Shown here: positions 1 through 10,897 of the stretch, piece by piece
Layout of the letters: each line of letters begins with the position of its first letter
Numbering within the stretch: the stretch's first letter is position 1
Assembly: GCA_037447655.1 (NCBI GenBank)
Contig: JBBHKE010002489.1
Span: 15,717 to 53,507 of the forward strand
DNA length: 37,791 bases
Reading direction: 5' to 3'
From: Zygnema cylindricum
Lineage: Eukaryota; Streptophyta; Zygnematophyceae; Zygnematales; Zygnemataceae
Made by a program: the position numbers and the translations under genes
The notes under the pieces: generated by a model
What the model was told of the DNA's origin: nothing
Seen by the model: only the letters and a program-made list of their open reading frames with translations
Database searches by the model: none

Positions 1-1360
1 CAGAGGCAGAAGAAGAAGAAGAAAGAGAGGGAGCAGAGAAAGGACCTCCTCCTCCTCCTTCCCCTCCTCCTCCTTCCCCTCCTCCTCCTCCTTCCCCTCC
101 TCTTCCTCCTCCCTCCCCTCCTTCAGCCACTCGGTACGAATTCGTCTTCGTCGAAAAGGACGACGATGCAAGCTGGCCACCTTCATTGCCACGAGGCACT
201 CCTGAGCTGCTGCCAGGTGTCACCTCCATAACATTTTTGGCGTTTTCTATGACACGGGAATTATTTTCGGAGAGATTCTCGTCAAGATTCGTCGATCTTC
301 TCCCGTGTTTTCGGAAACCGAAAACACTCAAAGAAGAAGACGGAGAGGAAAGAGACGAGGGAGAGAAAGAAGAAGAAGAAGACGGAGACGATAAAGAATG
401 AGACAAAAAAGAGGAAGAATCCAAATTAGCTCGTAAACCTCCGGCCACGTAAATTTTTCCCCCGATTATCCCCATTGCGAATTTTGTCCTCGGAACAATC
501 ATTTTTTTTAATTTTTTCACTCGATGGGTCCAAAGATTATACATTATTGGAGGATCATTTCGACAACTCCCGATAACTCCTCCAAAAACAAAAAGTTTTT
601 CGCGAATCGAACAACATCTTGAGAAGTCGTCGATTGCGAGAACCTTTTCGGGGATCGCCGTTTGTACCCATTTCCCTTTCAAAGCGTCAAAAAGTTGAAT
701 TAAAACGGGATAGTTTTCGCTATCTTGCCTCGAATTGGCGGAAAGGATAAGGAGACAGGTGGCGATCCGTGATTGGACTTCGCGGACACTCCAAAACTCT
801 TCGCTTTCGACAACTTTTCGCCATTTTTGACAAACTTTTCGGGCGGATCCCAAAGTTTTTCGCTCGACTTTCGCCAAAAGGTGGAGCAAAACGTCGTCCG
901 GGAGGAGGTTCAGAGAAGAAGTCAACGATGATGACGTCAACGATGGCGACGATGACGTGAGCGACGGTGACGATGACGTCGGCAGCGACGACGACGGAGT
1001 CAACGATGAGGACGATGACGTCAGCAATTCTGTCGTTTTTTGTTTGTGTTTTTCGTCGATTCCGTCTCCTTCTTCTTGTTCTTCTTCTTCTTCTTCTTCT
1101 TCGGGGGGAATAAAACAGCCTTTGAAAAAAGTTTGAAGGGAGGAGTGGGAACTGGGGAGAGGGTTTAGAGGATGAGGGATATGACTATTATTATTATTAT
1201 TATTGTTAATATTACTGGTGTTAAAATTATTGTTGTTATTGGTATTATCGTTATTAACGTTAGGGTTTAAATGGGTCGAAGTTTGTATTTGGATTCTGTC
1301 GGAATCGGAGGGAGGAGGGGGGGGAAGAGATAAGGAGCGAGTCCTCCGGAGACCCCTCAT
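1..1360 (-). CDS. F-box/kelch-repeat protein (C-terminus off window)
   Basis: Expected to be a substrate receptor of an SCF-type ubiquitin ligase: the F-box binds SKP1 and the kelch blades bind the target. One frame is open from the ATG at 1360-1358 (context ACCATGA) to the window edge, 453 codons with no intron. In order: an Asn-rich stretch around residues 33-60, a Glu run near 82-92, a Ser-rich stretch at 110-150, an F-box at about 152-195 (LLPDDVLLHLLAKV, then KVCQKWRKVVESEEFW), and kelch blades with double-Gly motifs LFVFGG (256-261) and KIYVAGG (302-308). After the second blade there is a long Ser-rich and then Gly/Glu-rich insertion before the edge. Because no stop is reached, the number of blades is unknown. 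F-box plus kelch is a large plant family; I cannot name the orthologue. The low-complexity inserts follow the same purine-rich triplets as local microsatellites. Confidence 0.87.
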   Translation of the reverse strand, partial: MRGLRRTRSLSLPPPPPSDSDRIQIQTSTHLNPNVNNDNTNNNNNFNTSNINNNNNNNSHIPHPLNPLPSSHSSLQTFFKGCFIPPEEEEEEEEQEEGDGIDEKHKQKTTELLTSSSSSLTPSSSLPTSSSPSLTSSSPSLTSSSLTSSLNLLPDDVLLHLLAKVERKTLGSARKVCQKWRKVVESEEFWSVREVQSRIATCLLILSANSRQDSENYPVLIQLFDALKGKWVQTAIPEKVLAIDDFSRCCSIREKLFVFGGVIGSCRNDPPIMYNLWTHRVKKLKKMIVPRTKFAMGIIGGKIYVAGGLRANLDSSSFLSHSLSSPSSSSSFSPSSLSSPSSSLSVFGFRKHGRRSTNLDENLSENNSRVIENAKNVMEVTPGSSSGVPRGNEGGQLASSSFSTKTNSYRVAEGGEGGGRGGEGGGGGEGGGGEGGGGGPFSAPSLSSSSSAS

Positions 1361-2220
1361 GGTTTCTTTTTTTTTTTTAGTAAAAAAAATATATTACAAA
1401 AAATGATTTTACAAACGGAAGAAAAAAGGGAAAAGGGGAAAAAGAAAAGTGATAAGAAAAGGGGCAAAAGGGAAAATAGGGGAGGGGAAAGAGAGAGGGA
1501 AAGGGGTAAGTAAAGAGGAGAAAAGGGTAGCAAGAAAAAGGTAAAAGAAATAGTTTTAAGGAAAAAAAGAGAGAAAATTTTGTTATAGAGAGGCGATCAT
1601 ACGAAGTAGAATAAAAATAATAAATTGATATATCAAACTTTGAGGGAGAGAGAGAGGGCGAGAGAGAGAGAGAGAGGGAGAGAGAGAGGGCGAGAGAGAG
1701 AGAGAGAGAGGGCGAGAGAGAGAGAGAGAAAGAGAGAATCAATAGTGTGAGAGGGAAAAAGAGAGAGAGAGAGAGAGGGCGAGGGAGAGTGTGACAGCCG
1801 AATGTGACACAGAAAAACGTTCGGAAGTCGAACTTTGTACCTTTTCTGGTTTGACGGTTTACTTTCGTACATAACAGAAAAAACAAAAAAACGTACAGAA
1901 TTTCCATGCTACTGCGTGGCGTCATCTGAGTGGTTCATTTATTTAAGATAATAATCGTTTTTTCCAAACGTCAAAAAGTACAGCAGCTGGCGCTGTACTT
2001 TGTGACGCGCGTAACAGCTGACGCTCAAACGGAATCGTTAATTCATTAAAGACTGTATAGTGTATAGCGTTAAACGCTCTTGAACTAGTAATAGTGTGGA
2101 TTTTCGCGTTTCCGTGTATTTTCTTTGTACGGTGATATAATGCTACGTGGCACTTTTTGTACGATTTTACTCGCAATATTGGCCAATATAGTACAACCGC
2201 GAATCGTTAATAGAATCAAG
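1361..2220. other. 5' flank of the F-box/kelch gene
   Basis: Divergence-free upstream region of the gene that starts at 1360. It begins with an A/T homopolymer immediately before the start codon, then AG-rich DNA, then the GA microsatellite listed separately, then ordinary AT-rich DNA. A short 7-bp-stem inverted repeat (GTACAGC/GCTGTAC) lies near 1978-2000. I see no convincing TATA box and no coding exon. Confidence 0.5.
1636..1796. repeat. GA dinucleotide microsatellite with GGGCGA interruptions
   Basis: Nearly pure GA repeat broken at intervals by GGGCGAG units. It lies about 280-430 bases upstream of the F-box/kelch start codon. GA repeats can act as GAGA-factor (BPC) sites in plant promoters; that role here is only a possibility. 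The Ser/Leu-rich reverse-strand frames over it are repeat translations. Confidence 0.9.
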
Positions 2221-2386
2221 GTTTTTTTCTCCACTTAAAACATCTTTTCTCCGTACACACTTGTCAGATTGCGGATCTGACGGTTGCGATTGAAAGGTAA
2301 CATTCTCAGCATCCGATTGGCGGTCTCAAATTGAAAATCCAACAAGTGTGTACGGAGAAAAGATGTTTTTAAGTGGCGAAAAAAAC
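2221..2386. mobile_element. MITE-like foldback element, family M (166 bp)
   Basis: The ends are inverted repeats of about 43 bases. The left arm runs from 2221 and includes CACTTAAAACATCTTTTCTC and GTACACACTTGT. The right arm ending at 2386 is its reverse complement with two or three mismatches. The interior of about 80 bp is noncoding. No clear target-site duplication is visible. Related copies lie at 4527-4660 (inverted) and 30301-30500. Class is unassigned. Confidence 0.8.
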
Positions 2387-3056
2387 ATTGACGCTAATAG
2401 CGATTCACGGTGTACTGTACTTGCCAGTACTGTACTGTAGTGGTTGCACTTTTACAGGAAAACGTAACTTTGTTTTCCAGTCCTTAACCGATTCGTGCAG
2501 TTTGTCGTACAGTTACTATGACAGTTGTGACAGTGACGTCAGCTATAGCGTACAGGTGCTTCCCGTTTCTGTTTCAGCTGAACTGGAATGCAAGAATATC
2601 GCAGTCCGCCAATTAGCGTGAAGATTTGGATCGCTCTACACGTGGTAAACACGTGAGCTGGTCCAAGGACAAAAAGCTTTTCTATCTGGCTTTTTTATCA
2701 CACGTGGCAGACATTCAGCTGGTCTCTTGGCAAGGACAGCCTTTTTTGTCGGAGGATAGTACGGAAAATAATAAGGTTAGGAATAGCTGACCTTGATTGG
2801 CCAAACGGACTGGACTGGAGTCTGGTCCAGAAGTAAAGCCAAGCGTTCTGTTGGTTGCAGGTGCTTTTTCGGTGCGGAAAATGTCGGTGGCCATCTCATA
2901 AAGACCAAGGATTTGTACGGCCTAGTGGCCAAAATGCCCAAGCTGCTTAGCTTGCACGAATATCGATCCATAAATCTAGCGGTTCCAAAACATACAACCA
3001 ATAAAACAACTGAACACCATCGAAAACTCGCTATCCGTTCTTATGTCCTTTAAACA
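2387..3056. repeat. Intergenic DNA with GTAC-rich patch and an imperfect ~62-bp tandem duplication
   Basis: At 2393-2450 the sequence reads like a transposon end (GCTAATAGCGATTCACGGTG) followed by TACTGTACTG-type repeats. At 2638-2750 a segment containing CACGTG, AGCTGGTC, CAAGGACA and CTTTTT occurs twice in tandem with divergence. The three ACACGTG/CACGTGA cores resemble plant G-boxes, but they lie more than 1.2 kb from any start codon. No gene is recognised; the overlapping 74- and 86-codon frames at 2777-3053 match nothing I know. Confidence 0.45.
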
Positions 3057-3262
3057 GTACACCGTCAATCGTATTTAGCGTGTTGAACACTAATTCGGCG
3101 CCCCTAAATTTTGACCCTTGAACCTTAAATAGAATTAAATGACGCTATTTAAGGACGTGGACCATAATTTGCCACGTCTCCTGGCACTGAATTAGAATTA
3201 ATGACGCTAATTTTTTCTTTACTCTAATAATTTCTACACGCTAAATACGATCGACGGTGTAC
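3057..3262. mobile_element. MITE, family G (206 bp)
   Basis: Inverted termini of about 27 bases: GTACACCGTCAATCGTATTT at the left and its near-exact reverse complement at the right end, followed inward by AGCGTGT on both sides. The interior contains AATTCGGCGCCC, shared in diverged form with the copy near 27.85 kb. It belongs with the element at 9792-10008, whose ends read ACACCGCCAATCGCTATT. Noncoding. Confidence 0.8.
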
Positions 3263-4526
3263 ATTACTGTACTGTATTGTACTATGGTCTCCAGCTTCCG
3301 TTTGCTTTATGTGTACGCCAATCGATCAACCGTCTAAATTTTTGTGTCAGACGTCACATTTTCAGCGACGAATCATTAAATACCACGTGTGAACTCCAAA
3401 TCTTGAAACGTCGTGCTCGGATTCGTCCTCGTACGGAGAATAAAAGACAAACGAGATACAGAAGCATGCATTATCTGCGTCTTTGCGAGGATCTGGAAAT
3501 GCCACACAGTCGCGAGATTCTTTAGATTCCGTACTGCATTAGAAGGACAAAACCGTACTGATTACAGATAGTTGCAGTAGATTTGTTTTGTACTGACGTG
3601 TGATTATGGTCGGTGATAGATGTCGATTTTGTCTCATGTGATGATGATGCTGACGTTTCAGCGAAGATTCCAAGATTGCCGCTTTGGCCTCATTTTGATC
3701 TTTTTATTTTCCATTTTCGCAACGATAAAGTCCAGACGTTTGGAATTTTGTGAATTTTACTGCACTGTACAGTTCCACCCAGAAGTCCAGAACAGTTAGA
3801 TGGGTATAGATCATTGGCGATTCATGTGCCGACAGATTCACGTGCGAAGAGCAAGTACGTTTTCTGACCGTACAGTACGCGTACTAATAAGCAAAAATCC
3901 CGTATATTCCGCGTACTGTTTTCATGTATACGCTACGCCGAAGCGTATGGAATCGCGATATTCCCGACGAAATGCAATACCGTACACTTGAAGAATGCAA
4001 ATTTAACGTGCAACGTGTGACCAGAGTTTTATCCTAAAAACGACACAAGGGAAAGAAGGTACGGATATAGCTTTTGTAAAGTTGAGTGAATCATTTTCCT
4101 TGCAAGAGAAGAGCGGAGAAACACTGTGAAGTAGACAATGAGTCGAAATTTCCACCATTTCTATGCCATTATACTTTCCTTTTATGTGTAGCATTGTCTT
4201 ATTATAATTTCAAAACTAAAAGGCTCAAAGACTCTAAGGCGGTCGTTTAGACATTAACATATTTGATAAATGATGAGCAAATAATATCGACAAAGATCTA
4301 TACAATGCCACATGGAGAATAACCGTATGGAGAAAGCACAGATTATGATGATGACAATGAAGATGAAAGTATTTACCCAACAAAGCAAACAAACTCTTAG
4401 AAAAAAGATATCCCAACTCAGAATTAATCAATAGACTAGGAATCATACATGTTTATCAAGGACTATGTACAACAAATCTGACACAAGAAAAGCCTAATAC
4501 ACAAAAAAGCGTTTATTTACATACTC
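3263..4526. other. Intergenic, no gene recognised
   Basis: AT-rich DNA rich in the tetramer GTAC (TACTGTACTG near 3265-3285, CGTACAGTACGCGTAC near 3870). No open frame has coding character and no RNA gene is seen. It separates the upstream flank of the F-box/kelch gene from the 3' flank of the five-exon F-box gene. Confidence 0.5.
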
Positions 4527-4660
4527 TTTTTATTAAAACATCTTTGCTCAATGCACAACATGTCCGTTTTTTTTATTGGAGAACGCAAATCGAAAGGTGA
4601 GAATCTTGCCTTTCAATCGCAGCCGTCGCCTTAACAGGAGAAAATATGTTTTAATGGATA
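4527..4660. mobile_element. MITE-like element, family M, diverged and inverted
   Basis: Left end TATTAAAACATCTTTGCTC and right end GGAGAAAATATGTTTTAATG are imperfect inverted repeats. The interior GAAAGGTGAGAATCTTGCC, read on the other strand, parallels the interior of the element at 2221-2386 (GATTGAAAGGTAACATTCTC). This is therefore the same family in reverse orientation. Confidence 0.6.
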
Positions 4661-5080
4661 AAATTGCAAACGCCTAATCATATTGTGTACCTTTACAAAA
4701 TAATCACAAAAAACAACAACAATTATATATTCTTTACCACTAGCACTCGTATTTCGATAAATGAAAACACTATTTTCAAGCAAAATACAATAGCTATTAT
4801 TGATTATACTTTATACATGACGGAAATTCTTACAAAGAAAGAATTGTACGAAATTAAGGACTTTTTGTCTATTTCCACGAGGTCGGTACACGTTAAAAAA
4901 CTATATACACAAACTTTACAAATAATAAAATCGCCAATCGACCAACTCTCTCTAAAGCCAATTTTTATGTCTTCCAATTAAAATATCATATTTAGTCACT
5001 TCTTCCGATTCAATTTTTACATTCCTTTAGCTTTATATTTCTTACAAAAAACACTTCAAACAAAATGAAGTCTTTTTACC

Positions 5081-7372
5081 TCATATTTCTTCCTCTTCTT
5101 CACCGAAAAGTAAACTTGGGAGCAATTCTCTCGCGGAGACATTATGAGGCAAAAGGCCCGGTATAACAAAAACTCGAAAACATCGTCGAAATTTTTGTTG
5201 AGAAAAACTCCTCGGTGGTCCGGTAGAGTCATCCGTTAAATCCAATTCCTAGAAACGAAAAAAAAAAGTACGAAAATATTAAAAAAATAGTTGCAAAATG
5301 CGGTAATAAAAAGAATTACACGCGTTTAACTAGTAAAATAGTTGTATTCATATTTTACACGTAAAAAATTGTATATTACGTAAGCAAACGTTGAAACAAT
5401 GGTCGAAAAACGATCAATATTGAGAATCTAATTAAGTGGGAGGTTTTTCACTATAATTTTGGGGGTGCGGTAAATGAGACGAATCAGAGAGTCATTTTAG
5501 TGAAAATGGATGGACTGATTGAACACCCTTTAATAGAATAACTTTTCTACATAGGAACTTTTGTAATTAATAATTCGAGATTAAAAAAAACTCGTCTAAT
5601 AATCGATAGAATGACTTTTTTACATAAGAACTATTTTAATTAAGAATTCAAAAGTAAAAAGACTTGTCCTGTGAGCATCAGGATGACATAAATAAAGCAA
5701 TAAAGCAATACAAATAAACGAATAAATAAAGCAATTTTGAGCGACATAAGAATGACATTCAAAAGTCGTAAGTTTGTCGTCAATATTAAGGTATGTTTAG
5801 TATACTCCATAATATATATAAACTTTACTAGTTTAATAAAATTCGACTTTTACAATAGTTAAGTAAAGACAACGTTAACACTATACAAGACATGGGAAAT
5901 TTGAGAAATGTAGTTATGTTGTAGATCGAAAAACCTTTCACCTAAAAACAGAAAAAAAATCGGCTTTTAGTACGGATTTCCACAAAATATACGAACGAAA
6001 ATATTTGTACATGGATAAACGAGATCCCAAGTCGAATGATACTTAGGAAATCTCACCTGATATAAGTGCCGAATTGATTTTAACAATTTTGTATCCTTTT
6101 CCGATGAAAATCCTCTCGCTTCTGAAAAGGAGAGAGAGGAAAGTCCCGCTTGGAGGTATCTTCGGAGTCCATATCCAAGCAAAACATGACTCCTGGATAA
6201 CATTCCCACTTTATATTTTAATATTTAAGTTTTTTTCTAAAACATATATACCAAATACATTTAGCTTTTTCAAAATGGGTCCAAACTAAGAAAGGTCCTA
6301 ATTCTTCTCAGAAATATTTGGTACAATACCAATTTTTAGATGTCATTCCCACTTTATATTTGATACCAGATTTAACGTGTGCAAAACAAATATCATTTAC
6401 ATCTAAACAGATGTAATTCTAATATAATTCCTGGATGTCTTTTCCACCATTTATGAAAATTCCCTCGAACAAAAAAAAAAACCAAAATTATCTCGTACAA
6501 TTGTCCCCAAAAGGCTTTAAATTTACAAAGAAACAGCTCTTTCTTGTCATTCCCACTTCATATTCGAGCTTTTTCTACCAAAAACTTCACTCTCCCACCT
6601 CCTCTCCCCTCTCCCAATTTTTTGACTTAGTAAGAAGAGAAAAGTCCTAAAAATAATTATTTTCTTACTATCCTTGACGTATTTCAGCAAAACGTAGAGA
6701 GCAAAGTGGAAAAAAGAAAATCGGGCGGCCATGGGTGAAAGTTACAAAAACTTCAACGTTGTCACAAGTAAGCATGAAGCTAAACCATTCTTCCCAAGGG
6801 ATTCACTTCTACAAAAAACATTTCGAGCCAGCAAAAAAGTACAAAAAGACAATTCTTTAACCACAATTCAAGCCTGTTTGTTGTTTTACGATCCATTTAC
6901 CGAATGGGAATTGAAAAGATCTTTTGGTTAACTTGTGACGAAAGAACCTATTTAAAAAAGAAGTGAAAGCAGAAAAATGACGTGAAAGAAACAAAACGAC
7001 GAGAAAACAAAAAAAATGTTGTGAAAGTAAAAAATGGCGAGAAAGTAATTTTGACTTTACCGAAAAGAAATGACTCCCTTGTCATAAAGGGTGGGTGTGG
7101 CAGAAATTGATGTCGCTCTAATCCCATAATCAAATAAAAATCGGCATAAAAAACAAACAAAAAACAAATTATCCCGTTTAGGGAGTCTTATAACAACACC
7201 AGATAGTGCAAATAGTCAATTTTAGGTAGAAAAGGCCTGTCAGACTACATTTATTATACAACCTTATATGATTTTTTTTCACTCCTTGACAGAGATTCTG
7301 TTGATTCTCCTGCTAGTTTGACGAAAATGAATATTATTAATTGTAGGAAAGATATTGCAAGAGAGAGAAAGA

Positions 7373-7422
<50 letters not shown>

Positions 7423-10400
7423 AAGAGAGTCAGTGAGAGGAGACCACAACAACATGGAAAGGTGCTGAAAAAAAAAGAAATGAAATACATTGATAACAAA
7501 TGACAAAAAAAAAAAACACCACCAGAGACATTTTCTTCTCCGAGCTGCATACTGCCCAGTAGGTATCTTTAGGGTTCCCGTAAAATATTTCCACAACATG
7601 AAAAAAACTAATGTTAAGATGACTCCTCAAAAAAAATGTATGTTTTTTATCTCACCTCGCTCTTTCGAGCATAACTTCAAATTGCAAAAAACTGCAATGA
7701 TTCGCAAGTAGTTTGAGCCATCGTTTATAAACTCCCCATTTTTGTACTAAATGATTCCACAATTGAAGTCCAATTAAAATTTCCTTTCCATTAAACCCTA
7801 ATCCAAGCCGTCCCATTTGATCGATTTCCTTTAGAGCCCACTGTCTCTCATTTTCTTCCACAATTTTCTTTCTTTTCTTTCTTTCAGTTTTCTCCTTTAC
7901 CGATCCGGATCCCCTCTCTATATCATTTACATTAACACAATCATTATTACAGTTTTCATTCGAATTGTCTCCATTAGAACTTTCAGGAATATCAATATTA
8001 TCTATTATCTTCTCTAAGCCATAATTTTGAGTCTCCGTCTTTAACTTCTTTCCCTTCTTGTCTCTCACAAAACCTAACCTCGAGTCTCCCTCGACAGTCA
8101 ATTCTTCCTTTGTTTTAGAAAAACTCGACAATTTTTTCATTTTAAAAGTCAACGATTCCGCAATACAATCTGCCCGGTATGAAAAAGCGACCGCGAGAGC
8201 CTCATAAAGAAGACTCCAATTACAAGTTGTTAGTTTTTTTAATATCTTTTTGACAGAAATCGAATTATAAATTCCTTCTTCAGTGACATTTCCACCAGCT
8301 TCCCACCAAGAATCGAGCGCATCTCGAATAAATTCATAACGCGGAATATGAAAGCGAAATTCGGAATTATTTGTCAAAATAGTACTTTTGTAACGGAGTC
8401 GACTGAATTGACAAACAATACGAAAAAGAATAAGACAAAGAATAAGAAAAAAAAGAAAAATTATGGTTCAGAATATGATGAGTAAAATAGTTAAAATCAC
8501 AAATAGTTAGAAATAATCAGAAAATAAATGGAAAAAATGGACAGAATATGGTTTCAGAATGTGATGAGAAAATACAACCATTGCAAAAAAAAACATGATA
8601 GGTAAACAGCTAGCTAAAAAAGAGAGCATTGGTAGGATGTTTCCTATCAATATAACCCAAACTAACTTGTGAAACAAATTGAAGTACTTCCATGTTCGTA
8701 TCATAAAATATTCACAAGGAAATTCATGAAAAAAAAAATCGGCGAATTTAACCATTTGAACATCAAAGTTTTTCAATGTAAAATAGCACATTTAGGGCTT
8801 ATTAGGATTTTTCAGATGATGTCATAGGCAAAAGTCCCATACAGCAAATTAATTTTGAATGTACAATAATATATCTCAAAAGAACACTGACAAAAGAACT
8901 CGTTACTTTTGAATTGACTATCAGATGAAAATCCTTTAATATAAGAAACAACATTAGAAATAATTTAAAGAATAATATAAAGGCACCATTTGCTTACCTT
9001 GAAATGCCTGATGAAAGTCCAATATTCAAACCTAAGTGATGGCGTAGTAGAGGCTCCCATAGATCTTCTTTACTTGCCAAATCGTGACATTTTTTGCTCA
9101 CAGACCTGAATTATAAAGGCCAAAAAGACAATGACAAACATTAGCCACAAATCCTCAAGGGAATGTCTGATTATGGCTACTGTAAATATGATTCTGTTTA
9201 TGATTACATTGACTATGATAGTGTTTATGATTATGATTATGTTTCTTATGATTATGTTGATGATTACAATTATGTTTATGATTACAATAATGATTATGGT
9301 TATGTAGAAAGATGTAGTGCAAAATGTTATGTCAAGTACGAATAAAGTACATTAATTACACAGACTAGGAGTAATGAAGATATTAACAAAAGTAATGCGT
9401 ACACAAAAAATACGTACAATGAAGAAAAAAAAACTATGCCGGAAGTACATACAAAGTACAGTACCTCTCTGTACTACTTCATACTCAAGCATCTAATGAA
9501 ATGTAAACAAAACCGTTTTTTTTTCCTTGAGCCGAATGACGCTATAAATTTTCGGCCATTTGAGCCACTTGTTTTGGATGTTTTCAAAAATAGAACTTTT
9601 CCCAAAAGTATTTTTTTTCACTTTTCAAGAGAAAAATTATTTAAAGTTCAAATACCGTATCATTACGGTAATATACTCCACTACCATATTCTACTAACAT
9701 ATATTATTACCATATCTTACTAATACATGCTACAAACATATTCTACTGTAATATTCTACTACAATATTCTAACACCATAATATATCCTACCACACCGCCA
9801 ATCGCTATTAGCGTAGAAGTTTCTTTAGCGTATACGAATAATTAGCGTGGTTTACGCTAATTGGGAATTTGGAAATTTTGAAGAAATCGATTACTCTAAT
9901 TAGGAATTAGGGTTTTTTTAAATAGTGTGGATAATTCTATTTGAGAATAAAACAAAAAAAAAGCGGGACGGGATTAGCGTACACAACGCTAATAGCGATT
10001 GGCGGTGTACCATGTTCCAGAAACATATTCTATGAATATATTCTACTACCATATTATATTGTACTACCATATTCTTCTAACTTATTCTACCAACATTTTC
10101 TGCTACTATATTCTACTTCCGTAATTTACAAACATATACGAGCATATTCTACGACCATTACTTATCTAACATATTCTACTACTATATTCTACTACCATAT
10201 TCCACTGACATATTCTAGTAACATATTCCACTACCATAATCTATTAAAATACTCTACTAACATATTCTACTGCCATATTCTACTAAAATTGTCTCCAAGC
10301 TTATTACCTGAACGAACAGAGGTCCACAGCATTCAACTGACTCAGAATAGCGAAGAGCGTCTCCTCCGGAAGATGAAGTAAAAGAGGTCCAGTGTTTTCT

Positions 10401-10897
10401 TCAAATAACTCTAATGAAGTTTCTGGTTTTTTCTTAGGGTTACAGTCAGGGTTAAGCACCTCTGAAATTGTTGAGGAACAGGATTTAGATTTCTTTGACT
10501 TAAGAGAATTTTTGCAAAGTTGAAGGTCCCAGTCTGGAAACATAAATGTAAGTTGGGGAGAGGAAGAAGAAAGAGACTTATTATTATTATTCTCATGAAA
10601 AGACTTATTCTCTAGAGATGAAAAATCAAATCCTCCTTGTTCAGGTTTACAAGAAGAAGAATAATTGCTGCTTGAGTTTAAAAATCTGGTAGCATTACCA
10701 GATTTAGAGTTGCAAACGAGTGGTTGTGGTGAAACTAAAGTTGAAACATCATTTACAGAGGATGGAATCACAAAAGGAATAGAACTAGAGAGAGCTTCAT
10801 CTAAAGCTGCTTCTGCTTCTGCTTCCTCTTGATAAGAATCTTCATTCTGAACAAGAGCCATGGAGGAGGGAGAAGGTCGACCGATGCCTAAATCCAT
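5081..10897 (-). CDS. F-box protein, five exons, 582 aa
   Basis: Exons (minus strand): 10308-10897, 8998-9105, 7656-8402, 6057-6192, 5081-5248. All introns are GT-AG (donors GTAATA, GTAAGC, GTGAGA, GTGAGA) and phases close exactly to 583 codons including TGA. The start is the ATG at 10897-10895 (MDLGIGRPSPSS). An acidic, Ser-rich N-terminus of about 170 residues precedes the F-box at 172-215, which is split by intron 1 (HLPEETLFAILSQLNAVDLC, then SVSKKCHDLASKEDLW). Residues 250-410 are polar with a basic patch KKRKK, a possible nuclear signal. Residues about 440-480 (LWNHLVQKW..YKRWLKLLANHCSFL) resemble a cullin-repeat helix pair; this is tentative. The C-terminus ends in an acidic run. An SCF receptor role is expected from the F-box; the target is unknown. 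Confidence 0.85.
5531..5680. repeat. Imperfect ~73-bp tandem duplication in F-box intron 4
   Basis: Two adjacent units begin GAATAACTTTTCTACATAGG and GAATGACTTTTTTACATAAG, each running through an ACTCGTCT/ACTTGTCC motif. They lie inside the 808-nt intron 4 (5249-6056), which otherwise is plain AT-rich sequence with no coding potential. Confidence 0.6.
6193..6575 (-). repeat. Degenerate repeats of the intron 3 acceptor region of the F-box gene
   Basis: Read on the minus strand, the sequence before exon 4 is TATAAAGTGGGAATGTTATC followed by CAG and the exon. Similar blocks recur upstream in the intron: TATAAAGTGGGAATGACATC (near 6340-6362), GGTGGAAAAGACATCCAGG (near 6428-6450) and TATGAAGTGGGAATGACAAG (near 6543-6567). 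Spacing is irregular (roughly 90-145 nt). The 6428 copy retains an AG in a CCAGGA context. The rest of intron 3 up to 7655 is AT-rich with a GA microsatellite. Confidence 0.6.
7358..7440. repeat. GA microsatellite in F-box intron 3
   Basis: An almost perfect GA run flanked by AGAGAGAAAGAGG, lying mid-intron 3 (6193-7655). No coding or splicing signal is attached to it. Confidence 0.9.
9163..9345 (+). repeat. GATTAT/GTTTAT hexamer-like array in F-box intron 1
   Basis: Tandem GATTATGATTATGTT-type units lying about 60 bases on the intron side of the exon 2 acceptor. The plus-strand frame over it encodes a Tyr/Asp repeat (DYDYVSYDYV), which is a translation of the satellite and not a gene: there is no non-repetitive coding extension and it sits in an intron of the opposite strand gene. 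Confidence 0.7.
9650..10300. repeat. CATATTCTACTA minisatellite, split by a MITE
   Basis: Degenerate tandem units such as CATATTCTACTACCATATTC fill about 9655-9790 and 10015-10295. The two halves are separated by the MITE at 9792-10008, so one array was split by insertion. The array ends about 10-20 nt short of the exon 1 donor of the F-box gene (10307). The Tyr/Ile/Thr-rich plus-strand frame here is a satellite translation. Confidence 0.8.
9792..10008. mobile_element. MITE, family G (217 bp), best-preserved copy
   Basis: Terminal inverted repeats of 23 bases are identical at both ends: the left begins ACACCGCCAATCGCTATT at 9792 and the right is its reverse complement ending at 10008. Flanking ACC triplets (9789-9791, 10009-10011) may be a 3-bp target duplication. 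The interior repeats TTAGCG motifs and AATTAGGAATTAGGG. No coding capacity. Inserted in the CATATTCTACTA array of F-box intron 1. Confidence 0.9.

Noticed and set aside
1377-1925. 182-aa Ser/Leu/Phe-rich minus-strand frame upstream of the F-box/kelch gene
   Set aside because: It spans the GA microsatellite and homopolymers and ends in a stop before the F-box/kelch ATG; not an N-terminal extension.
4664-4981. 105-aa plus-strand frame
   Set aside because: AT-rich, Ile/Thr/Asn-heavy, no recognisable motif, and it lies in the 3' flank of the minus-strand F-box gene. Could be chance; no supporting signal.
9163-9345. Tyr/Asp-rich 60-aa frame that looks like a secreted repeat protein
   Set aside because: It is the translation of a GATTAT-type satellite within an intron of the opposite-strand F-box gene.
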